DNA of 12,948 bases from Candidatus Woesearchaeota archaeon (GTDB lineage: Archaea > Nanobdellota > Nanobdellia > Woesearchaeales > 21-14-0-10-32-9), in the NCBI GenBank assembly GCA_003560545.1, contig PWLK01000056.1, positions 1 to 12,948 on the forward strand, in the 5' to 3' direction. How positions within the stretch are numbered: the first letter of the stretch is position 1; every line of letters begins with the position of its first letter. Below are positions 6,239 through 12,828 of this stretch, piece by piece. The translations under genes were made by a program, and so were the position numbers. The notes under the pieces are model-generated. The model was given only the letters and a program-made list of their open reading frames with translations, had not been told where the DNA came from and did no database searches.

Positions 6239-6424
6239 ATGGCACGGAAACAGCTAAACATACGGCTAGAAGAACAAATACACACCAAAGCTAAAATAAA
6301 CGCTATTCTAAAAGGGCAAACACTAAACGACTACATAGAAAACGCGATAAACAAAGCCCTGGAACAAGACAAAAACTTATCCGAAAAAATAAGCAAGACC
6401 AGCCAGAAGGCCAGAAAAAAATGA
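6239..6424 (+). CDS. Ribbon-helix-helix (CopG/Arc-like) transcriptional regulator
   Basis: 61 aa. KQLNIRLEEQIHTKAKINA followed by LKGQTLNDYIENAINKAL fits the RHH fold: a short alternating beta strand (residues 4-10, the DNA-contacting ribbon), helix A (11-24), a turn with G-Q-T, and helix B (29-41). A basic tail follows (KISKTSQKARKK). RHH proteins act as dimers on short palindromic operators, often their own promoter; GCTAGC palindromes sit just upstream here. The stop overlaps the ATG of the 912-aa surface protein (ATGA at 6421-6424), so the two are translationally coupled. Many RHH proteins are antitoxins, but the following gene is a large envelope protein and not a toxin, so a dedicated regulator of that gene is the better reading. 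Confidence 0.8.
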   Translation: MARKQLNIRLEEQIHTKAKINAILKGQTLNDYIENAINKALEQDKNLSEKISKTSQKARKK

Positions 6425-9159
6425 ACGAAAATAAAAACAAAAGGACGGCGAAAATAACCCTAATAACAATCATAGCCGTGCTAACAATAATAATGGCAAA
6501 CACAGCACTCGCACTAACCATAAACGCACCAAACACAATAACAGGAGAACCAGGAGAAGAAATCACGATACCAATAAACATAACAGGAGGAAACGGAACA
6601 ATAAACCTGACAAGAACACCAGAAATAGGAACAATAACAAGCACAAACAACACGCACAAAGAATTCAAATGGATAACAACATATGATACAGAGGAAACAC
6701 ACAAGAAAATAACATTCAAAGCAAAAGACGAAAACAACCAAACAACAGAGAAAGAAATCATAATAGCAAAACCCCCCAAGATAAGCCTTGAATCCAGCGG
6801 AGGAACAATACAAAAAGAAACATACGAAATAGAGCTTAAAACAAGCATAGACGCCACATGCAAATACGACTTAGAAGAAAAAGAATATGCTGAAAAACAA
6901 TACACGCTCAAGAAAGACGGAAAAACACACACTGGCACAACACCTACGCTGGAACAAGGCCACCACACAATACACATAACATGCAAAAGCGAACACAACG
7001 CCAAAAGCAACGCTGAAATACCATTAGAAGTAAGCCTTAAGCCCACAGCAGAAATAAGGCTAAGCCCAAGGCCACCGCTAAGGGCAGGAATAGTAAAAGT
7101 AGAGGTAATAGCATCAGAAGACCTGATCACAACGCCGGAACTAAGATATTACTTCGACGACGACACAACGCCTAGAAGCATAACGCTGACAGGCTCAGGA
7201 AGAAGATGGGAAGGATACATAGTAATAAGCGAATCAGACAAGAAAAGAATAGGGACATTCACATTCAAAGGAACAGACAAAACAAACATTGAAGGAACAG
7301 AAATAACAAACGGAAAAGTATTCATAGTAGACAACAGCAAGCCCGTACAAGTAACAAGCATAACCTCAGAAGTACAAGGAGACAGAATAAAAATTGAATG
7401 GAGATACCTGGAAGAAGAAAGAGACAACATAAAAGAATACAGAGTGTACAGGAAAAAAGGAAGCGGCGGCGTAGACTACATAGACTACTATGAAACGACC
7501 ACAAACAACTACTTCTACGACACGAATGTTGAATACGAAGAAGCTTATTACTATAAGATAAGCGCGGTCAACCACGCAGGGCAAGAAGGAGAGCTATCAA
7601 GAGAGATAGCAATAACATTCAGGCCGGAAACAACAAGCGCGGAAAGAGAAACAAGAACTGAAGAACTCGCACCAGCACTAAGAACACTGCTAAACAGCAA
7701 GATAAGCCAGGTAGAAAGAATAATAATGGACATAGAAAGCGCGGAAAGGCAACTTCAAAGAGCAACAGGAAGAGAACTCACAGAAACAATACAAAACCTT
7801 GACATACTCTCAAGAATAGCCTCATCAAAGAACAAGATAAACAACATAAAAGGAGAACTGGAAAAACTCAAAGACAAAAGCCTCTCAGAAGAAGAATTCG
7901 GATTATCCGTTGATACCTTCATGGAAGAAGCAGAGAACGAAATGAAAAGAACACCTATAGGTGTAGAAATAAAAGACTCTGCTTCATACGAAGAATTCAG
8001 CGATGATGAAAAAGCAAGAGAGGCAATAGAAGAATATTTCTCATTCGAAGGGCTTGACGTAGAGGAAAGCGACACGAGAAGCCTGATAAACACCATAGTT
8101 ACAATGCAGGACTTATTCCTGGTAGAAGTAACACTGATAAAAGCAGAAATCCAATACCCTGATCACTCTGAAACCGCATCCATAGTAAAGAAAAGAATCA
8201 GCAGCCAGGAAACAATAGAAAACGCGGAAGTACTGGAAAAAATACCTAACAGGGTAGCACAAACCGCTACAGACATAAACTTCCTTGAAAGGCCTGAGAT
8301 AATAAGGCAGAACCCCCTGGTAAAATGGACTGCTGAAAGGCTTGGAACAAAAACAATCACTTACTACGTCAAGGAAGACATAGACATGTCTGACTTGAGA
8401 GATACAAAAACAATAGTTGTAAGCGGGGAAGACATAGAGCAAAAACAAAACCTTATCACGGGGAGAGCCGTACAAGCAGAAGAAGACACTGACAGGCACC
8501 CGTTATTCATACCACTTATCATAGGAATAATGACTGTGCTGCTATTAACAACTTACTACGTAAAATACGCGAGCAACGACGGCCTTGGAAGCACGCCACG
8601 CATTATAACCAGGATAAAAGAGAAAGTAAAAGACAAAAACATGAACATCCTGCCTAAGAAAAAAGATGACAGCCACAGAAAGATCCTAATAGAACACCAC
8701 GAGCCTGAAAGAAAAGAGCCGGTGAAAACAGAAAAGAAAAAATGTTCGTTCGAAGAACAGGAAATACACGTAAAAGACATCTCTGAAAGAAAGACAAGCG
8801 ATATAGACGAAGTAAAAGAAGTACTGGTAACAATAAAAGACTTATGCGAAGAACTCCGAACACAAACAAAAAAAGAAAAAAAAGGTGAGGCTTCGAAGAA
8901 AAAAGTTAAAATACCAAGGATAACCAAGGCTCCTGAAGACAAGGCATTCGTATTGAGAAACGGGCAAAAACTAAAGACAGTGAAAGAACTAAAAGAATCA
9001 CTCAAAACAATGGACGAAGAAACATTCAGGCACCATGTGAATCATGAAAGAAATGACTTCTCTGAATGGATAAAACATGTCTTCAAAGACAAAGAACTAG
9101 CAAGGAAGATAAAGACTTCTAAGACCAAAAACGGAATAATGAAAAAAATAAAACCTTAA
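6421..9159 (+). CDS. Large FN3-containing membrane protein with cytoplasmic DUF5752-like domain
   Basis: 912 aa. The signal peptide (hydrophobic 11-29, cleavage after ALA31) is followed by Ig-like beta sandwiches (about 32-305) and a fibronectin type III domain (308-400; KIEWRY, KEYRVYRK, YYYKISAVN). A charged, largely helical region (about 405-620) probably forms coiled coil, for example ISQVERIIMDIESAERQL. A small domain follows with KTITYYVKED. ITGRAV (679-684) lies on the outer side of a TM helix at 695-716. The cytoplasmic part is highly basic and charged and ends in a DUF5752-like domain (842-912; FRHHVNHERNDFSEWIKHVF). The N-terminal third uses almost only A-ending codons. It overlaps the RHH gene by four bases and the convergent 298-aa gene by four bases. 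It probably links the envelope to a cytoplasmic partner; the 309-codon protein at 11849 carries the same terminal domain. Confidence 0.87.
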   Translation: MNENKNKRTAKITLITIIAVLTIIMANTALALTINAPNTITGEPGEEITIPINITGGNGTINLTRTPEIGTITSTNNTHKEFKWITTYDTEETHKKITFKAKDENNQTTEKEIIIAKPPKISLESSGGTIQKETYEIELKTSIDATCKYDLEEKEYAEKQYTLKKDGKTHTGTTPTLEQGHHTIHITCKSEHNAKSNAEIPLEVSLKPTAEIRLSPRPPLRAGIVKVEVIASEDLITTPELRYYFDDDTTPRSITLTGSGRRWEGYIVISESDKKRIGTFTFKGTDKTNIEGTEITNGKVFIVDNSKPVQVTSITSEVQGDRIKIEWRYLEEERDNIKEYRVYRKKGSGGVDYIDYYETTTNNYFYDTNVEYEEAYYYKISAVNHAGQEGELSREIAITFRPETTSAERETRTEELAPALRTLLNSKISQVERIIMDIESAERQLQRATGRELTETIQNLDILSRIASSKNKINNIKGELEKLKDKSLSEEEFGLSVDTFMEEAENEMKRTPIGVEIKDSASYEEFSDDEKAREAIEEYFSFEGLDVEESDTRSLINTIVTMQDLFLVEVTLIKAEIQYPDHSETASIVKKRISSQETIENAEVLEKIPNRVAQTATDINFLERPEIIRQNPLVKWTAERLGTKTITYYVKEDIDMSDLRDTKTIVVSGEDIEQKQNLITGRAVQAEEDTDRHPLFIPLIIGIMTVLLLTTYYVKYASNDGLGSTPRIITRIKEKVKDKNMNILPKKKDDSHRKILIEHHEPERKEPVKTEKKKCSFEEQEIHVKDISERKTSDIDEVKEVLVTIKDLCEELRTQTKKEKKGEASKKKVKIPRITKAPEDKAFVLRNGQKLKTVKELKESLKTMDEETFRHHVNHERNDFSEWIKHVFKDKELARKIKTSKTKNGIMKKIKP

Positions 9160-10052
9160 GGAGACGTAGCCGTAAACCTAAGCGTACCAGTACACAAACC
9201 GAAAGGGTTAGGAGGAACGTATAACTGCCAGAACGTCTCCCATGTAACCGGAGCCGTGGCATCAGTAGCCTGTGAAAGCGTAATATTCATATCCTGATCT
9301 GTTTGCGCTAAAGGAATCTTGTCATCCCAGGGAACACTTAAACCAGAGAACCTTTGGTGCTCAACAGCGATATCATCCCCGAACTCACAAACCAATCCAA
9401 GTCCGTCCCCTTCCGTTTCACCATAACCAAGGACGCTTACATTAATATCCATATTCCCCAAATTTGTGATGTTAGCAGAGATATCCGGGCTTGTATCCGT
9501 AACCGCTAAGTCCCCGTAATCAATGACATCCGTGACGTTCAAAGCGAATAACTCATTAATAGAAGTCTCATTGTAATCCCAGTCTGTAAAGCCAAACGAG
9601 TCGTTAACAGATACGTTGCAAAACCAATCACCAGCATTAGCATAATACACCACGTTGAAAGTACAAGTGTAATTGGCTATGAACTCACCATCATTGCTAT
9701 CCTCTATACAGCTCGTGTTCGTGTAATGAACGTTCCCAGAATCAGGGTCGCCACTCTGATTAAGATGGTAGTAAAGCGTGGCGTTAACAGTGTCAATATC
9801 CTGGTAGCCGTTCCAGTCCCTTATGGTAGCATTACAAGTAACGGCTCTCGTGCTTCCTGCGTTAAGCGTGATATCCTGCTCTACCGTAACATTAAGTATC
9901 TCAGGCATAGCATCAGTAATGTTAACCATTGTGGTAACGTTTACATATTCATAATTGTACTGCGCTGAAACATGGAATGAAAAAGCCAGGACTAGCAATA
10001 GCGCTACGTACAGCAAAACCATGCTTTTCCGCTCCAATATTTTTTTATCCAT
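9156..10052 (-). CDS. Secreted, sequon-rich Ig-like surface protein
   Basis: 298 aa. The signal peptide (hydrophobic 11-28) ends VSA before Gln31, with no second membrane helix. Fifteen N-x-S/T sequons can be counted, many on predicted beta strands (VNVT, MVNIT, TCNATI, CNVSVNDSFG, ALNVTD). Paired cysteines are spread through the chain (TCNAT, TSC, YTC, WFC, LVC, GLC). The pattern 'GDWFCNVSVNDSFG' is Ig-like, and 'DISANITNLGNMDINVSVLGYG' (broken here by Asn-Leu-Gly) is a common archaeal surface beta-sandwich motif. It is the last gene of a three-gene operon, 12 bases after the 247-aa gene, with AAGGAAGA upstream of its ATG. Its stop and that of the convergent 912-aa gene share TTAA. A glycosylated envelope component is inferred; I cannot name the family. 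Confidence 0.83.
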   Translation of the reverse strand: MDKKILERKSMVLLYVALLLVLAFSFHVSAQYNYEYVNVTTMVNITDAMPEILNVTVEQDITLNAGSTRAVTCNATIRDWNGYQDIDTVNATLYYHLNQSGDPDSGNVHYTNTSCIEDSNDGEFIANYTCTFNVVYYANAGDWFCNVSVNDSFGFTDWDYNETSINELFALNVTDVIDYGDLAVTDTSPDISANITNLGNMDINVSVLGYGETEGDGLGLVCEFGDDIAVEHQRFSGLSVPWDDKIPLAQTDQDMNITLSQATDATAPVTWETFWQLYVPPNPFGLCTGTLRFTATSP

Positions 10053-10064
10053 TTTGATCTTCCT

Positions 10065-10808
10065 TTACGTTCCTATCTCTGCGTAAAAATAATAAGTGGT
10101 TGTATCCCCTACCTGGTCAGGGACTATAACCTGGAAGTCCGCCTGGGATCCTGTGCTGTAACTGTCAGCGCCCTGGTTTATAGGGGATGCATATATTACA
10201 TCTATATCGTCCTGTAATAATATTAATGGAAAGTCAGCAGTAGCCTGTGACTGAGGAGCGCTGTTTACAAATGTGCTTGTACTCCTGCAGTTATCCACAG
10301 GTATGAGGCCTACTTCTATTGTTGGATGAGTTGTTTCGTTGAACGTCCTGTTAACGCTGTCAACAGATGTTCCGCTGAAGCCAAGGAATAAATCTTCATC
10401 GTTTATGAGGGTTTGGTTAGAGCATTTTATATCTCCCCAGTTCACACTGTCACTCCTGGAAATATATACTTCTCCCGTCATGCTTTCTGCTCCCAGCTCC
10501 CACCTGAATATGGATTCTCCTGACGCGTCATCCAATGTTAATACACCTGTAAGGTTTCCCACGTATGCTTTCCAACGAAGGTTTTGCTGTAACACATCCA
10601 TTACGAGGGTGGTTATAGTGCCGCCTTCATCAGTCCTGTTCGGAGGAGAAATTTCTGCTGCGCTCTCCGTTACGTTGCCTGAGATGCCTACTCCTGTGGG
10701 CTGGGCTGCTATGCTCGTCGCTAGTGAGAGTATTGTTATAAGAATGAAAAGGGCAGTCGCGGGAAAAATGAATGCTTTCTCTGTCCTTTTGTCTTTTTGG
10801 CTTTTCAT
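10065..10808 (-). CDS. Secreted 'WKAYVGN'-family surface protein (paralogue 2)
   Basis: 247 aa. A positively charged N-terminus and a hydrophobic helix (13-33) end in IAA before Gln36. The mature start QPTGV is identical to that of the 239-aa protein. Conserved features are WKAYVGNLTG (79-88), TGEVYISRSDSVNW (111-124), cysteines 129 and 174, the sequon pair NRTFNET (153-159), DFQVIVP and terminal TTYYFYAEI. Six sequons are seen. It is closer to the 239-aa copy than to the 256-aa copy, so one duplication is more recent or the pair is under shared constraint. It is the middle gene of the minus-strand operon, 55 bases after the 256-aa gene; the gap contains a pyrimidine-rich stretch and a five-base stem (CGAGG 10825, CCTCG 10851). 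Only a weak GGGAT ribosome binding site precedes it. A structural surface subunit is the likely role (inference). Confidence 0.84.
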   Translation of the reverse strand: MKSQKDKRTEKAFIFPATALFILITILSLATSIAAQPTGVGISGNVTESAAEISPPNRTDEGGTITTLVMDVLQQNLRWKAYVGNLTGVLTLDDASGESIFRWELGAESMTGEVYISRSDSVNWGDIKCSNQTLINDEDLFLGFSGTSVDSVNRTFNETTHPTIEVGLIPVDNCRSTSTFVNSAPQSQATADFPLILLQDDIDVIYASPINQGADSYSTGSQADFQVIVPDQVGDTTTYYFYAEIGT

Positions 10809-10863
10809 GGTATCCCGCTACTGTCGAGGATTAAAATGAAAGAAAGGAAACCTCGGGTTTTAG

Positions 10864-11634
10864 TTAGTGTATTTCCAGCCAAAAGTAATACGGGGTGGTC
10901 TGGTCGTTTCCTTGGCTTCCGTCTTCAGCTACCAGCAACTGGAAGTCGTATTGGTTGCCGTCGTAACCCATAATACTTGACCTTGCACCTGCAGTCTTGT
11001 TTTCTAGTATTGCTGTAAAGATAAGCGTGCTGTTGTTATCAGAGGACAAGAGCAATGAAGGGAAGTCTTCTGTTTGCCTTTCGCTGTCCACGAAGGTATA
11101 CGCTGTCCTGCAGTTGTTGAGGGTTGTGTATCCTACGTATATTTCAGGGTGGTCTGTGTGGTTGTACGTCCTGTTTATGCTGTCATAGTCCGTGTCTAGC
11201 ATGCTATAAAAGCCGTTCCAGAAATCCCTGTATGGAGCATCGTCTATTGGGGCGCACTCAACGTCAGTCCATGTTATGGTTTCGTTTACTGATGCGTAGA
11301 CTTGTCCCTGGGGTTCTGCTGCGGACCAGTCGTAGAACCTGTTGCCACTTGCGTCTTCTAATATTATTGTACCTGTTACGTTTCCGAAGAAGCCCTGCCA
11401 GGAATTGGTTTGAGATACACCTGTGATGTATAGCTCTGTTAGGTTTCCTGCTATTGCCGGGACTTCATAAGGAGGGTATAGGCTTGCGTTGCTTGTCTCA
11501 CTTCTTATTGTCGTGGCGTTTTCTGCTCCTAATGGAACGTTAAACACTTCGTTTTGTGCTACGGCTAATGTGGAGTATAGCAGTATTAGTAGTGCGGCGG
11601 TTGTTATTCCGAGCAGTTTCTTTGTTTTTGCCAT
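10864..11634 (-). CDS. Secreted 'WKAYVGN'-family surface protein (paralogue 3, divergent)
   Basis: 256 aa. The signal peptide (7-26) ends AVA before Gln27. It carries the same conserved set as paralogues 1 and 2 with conservative changes: WQGFFGNVTG (79-88), GQVYASVNETITW (110-122), cysteines 127 and 175, sequon pair NRTYNHT (154-160), DFQLLV and terminal TPYYFWLEI. Ten sequons are present, the most of the three paralogues. First gene of the minus-strand operon 256-247-298, with a strong GAGGTGA ribosome binding site and a promoter whose 16-base core equals that of the RHH operon. Unlike the 239-aa copy, no HTH gene precedes it. The first position and strong signals suggest it is the most highly expressed of the three (inference). 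Function is unknown; probably a surface-layer or filament component. Confidence 0.85.
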   Translation of the reverse strand: MAKTKKLLGITTAALLILLYSTLAVAQNEVFNVPLGAENATTIRSETSNASLYPPYEVPAIAGNLTELYITGVSQTNSWQGFFGNVTGTIILEDASGNRFYDWSAAEPQGQVYASVNETITWTDVECAPIDDAPYRDFWNGFYSMLDTDYDSINRTYNHTDHPEIYVGYTTLNNCRTAYTFVDSERQTEDFPSLLLSSDNNSTLIFTAILENKTAGARSSIMGYDGNQYDFQLLVAEDGSQGNDQTTPYYFWLEIH

Positions 11635-11643
11635 TGGATTATT

Positions 11644-11650
11644 TCACCTC
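11644..11650 (-). promoter_or_regulatory. Strong Shine-Dalgarno of the 256-aa gene
   Basis: Minus strand GAGGTGA lies nine bases before the ATG at 11634, the best anti-16S match in the window. It fixes this start. Its presence fits the unusually long leader (about 80 bases from the predicted transcription start). Confidence 0.65.
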
Positions 11651-11738
11651 TCAGGTCTTTTTGCCTTGATTGTTTCAGTTTCATGGTCGGTTACAGGCGG
11701 AGTAAACCACCTAAACTAACGTACAAATATGTATACTG

Positions 11739-11754
11739 ATATATAAATATTTCG
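11739..11754 (-). promoter_or_regulatory. BRE/TATA promoter of the 256-247-298 operon
   Basis: On the minus strand this reads CGAAATATTTATATAT, identical to the plus-strand promoter at 6180-6195. Transcription should start near 11715, leaving a leader of about 80 bases that contains a small hairpin (minus strand GGTGG-TTTACT-CCGCC, 11696-11711, with one G-U pair). Confidence 0.65.
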
Positions 11755-11774
11755 TTTAATAGCGCTTTTTGTAC

Positions 11775-11848
11775 CAAAAAAACCTATTTAAAAGAAAAAA
11801 AAACCCTTAAACCGACGAGAAAACACAACCCTCAAAAAAGAAAAACAA
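11775..11848 (-). terminator. T-tract termination zone after the soluble DUF5752-like gene
   Basis: The minus strand downstream of the stop at 11849 holds several T-runs (GTTTTTCTTTTTTG, GTTTTTTTTTC, GGTTTTTTTGG). These fit archaeal T-tract termination and insulate the next minus-strand promoter at 11739-11754. No ORF is seen here. Confidence 0.6.
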
Positions 11849-12748
11849 TCAGAAACCCTTCAAAACACGAAGAAGCTCATCCCTCGACGAAGCACCCCTC
11901 ACAGCACCCGCAAGCTTCCTATCCCCAAAAACATGAAGAACCCAATCAGCAAAATCATTCCTCTTACCACTAACATGATGCTCAAAAACAGAATCACTCA
12001 TCGACGGCAACTCATGCAACAAATCCCTAACAGAACGCAAAACCACGCCACTAGAAAGCTTAAAAGCATTCCCAGAAGAAACCCTCTTATTAAACAACCT
12101 GAACTTCTCCGCATGCTTCAACAACTTCCTCAAAGCATGAGCCTTAGACTCAATCTCACGCTCCTTCTCCAACAACAACTCCTTAGCAGCATTAAACTCA
12201 CGCATACGCACAACCCACTCAGACTCCAACTCCTTCAACTCAAGCATCTTCTTATACAAAGAATCATCCAAATCACCTTCATGAAGAAAAAAATGATCGC
12301 CGGAAGACCTCGACTCATGAAACTCCCTCATCAAACCAACCAAACCATGAGAAACATGCTCGTGAGACACACCCTTCTTCTCCAAAACCTTCTTCTCCAA
12401 CTCCTCAAAAAAAGAAGGTGAAGGAGCATGAACCTCTTCCTCGTGACGGCCATCTTCCTGCAAGGCACCACCCTCCTTCTCACCAGAAGAAAGCCTCTCA
12501 GAAGAACCCTTACCAACAGAAACATCTTCACCCAGAGAAAGATCATCCTGAGACTCAGGCAGCTTCTCAAAATCATCCCTGTGAATATCATCAGGAATCC
12601 TCTTAGAATCAGAAGAACCCCCACCAGCACCCTTATTATCATCCTTGCCTGAAGAACCACTAGAAACATCCTTCTCAGACAAAGAATCAGGCAGAGAACT
12701 AGGAGCATCCAGCCCATCCTCTCTCTTCTTCCTCGAAAGAAACTTCAT
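11849..12748 (-). CDS. Soluble acidic coiled-coil protein with DUF5752-like domain
   Basis: 299 aa from the ATG at 12748. An in-frame TTG at 12778 would add ten residues (MKKGFLGGFF) and be almost leaderless, so the start is uncertain; the ATG is preceded only by a G-run. There is no signal peptide or TM helix. The basic start (MKFLSRKKR) is followed by a Ser/Asp/Gly/Glu-rich disordered region (about 10-110). Helical, probably coiled-coil segments follow (FEELEKKVLEKK, then about 160-225 with LKELESEWVVRMREF and KELLLEKEREIES). The last 71 residues form the DUF5752-like domain (VFEHHVSGKRNDFADWVLHVF), aligning nearly without gaps to the tail of the 912-aa membrane protein. Codons end mostly in G/T, unlike most genes here. 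It may be a cytoplasmic partner or competitor of the membrane protein's tail (inference). Confidence 0.82.
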   Translation of the reverse strand: MKFLSRKKREDGLDAPSSLPDSLSEKDVSSGSSGKDDNKGAGGGSSDSKRIPDDIHRDDFEKLPESQDDLSLGEDVSVGKGSSERLSSGEKEGGALQEDGRHEEEVHAPSPSFFEELEKKVLEKKGVSHEHVSHGLVGLMREFHESRSSGDHFFLHEGDLDDSLYKKMLELKELESEWVVRMREFNAAKELLLEKEREIESKAHALRKLLKHAEKFRLFNKRVSSGNAFKLSSGVVLRSVRDLLHELPSMSDSVFEHHVSGKRNDFADWVLHVFGDRKLAGAVRGASSRDELLRVLKGF

Positions 12749-12802
12749 GAAAAAACCCCCTAAAAACCCCTTTTTCAAACAAATAAAAAGATTGAAACGG
12801 GA

Positions 12803-12813
12803 AATATATAAAG
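12803..12813 (-). promoter_or_regulatory. TATA promoter of the soluble DUF5752-like gene
   Basis: The minus strand reads CTTTATATATT, preceded by GAAAAG. Transcription should start near 12782, four bases before the TTG at 12778 and about 34 before the ATG at 12748. That leaves both starts possible. Confidence 0.55.
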
Positions 12814-12828
12814 CTTTTCATTAAGCCG

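Noticed and set aside
6303..7130. Long minus-strand open frame (275 codons), hydrophobic
   Set aside because: It is antisense to the 5' part of the 912-aa gene, whose A-ending codons leave the opposite strand free of stops. Composition is repetitive Val/Ser/Phe with no domain pattern and no promoter.
8556..9005. Minus-strand open frame (149 codons), Ser/Phe-rich
   Set aside because: Reverse reading of the Lys/Glu-rich tail of the 912-aa protein; no promoter and no recognisable domain.
10339..10839. Plus-strand open frame (166 codons)
   Set aside because: Lies opposite the 247-aa gene, which has clear paralogues in its own frame; the antisense translation has no recognisable features.
11604..11684. 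26-codon upstream ORF (MKLKQSRQKDL...) in the leader of the 256-aa gene, overlapping its start
   Set aside because: No ribosome binding site, and no similarity to the small regulators that precede other surface genes. The strong GAGGTGA belongs to the downstream ATG.
11933..12421. Plus-strand open frame (162 codons), Gln/Leu-rich
   Set aside because: Opposite the conserved DUF5752-like and coiled-coil region; the minus frame is supported by homology to the 912-aa tail.
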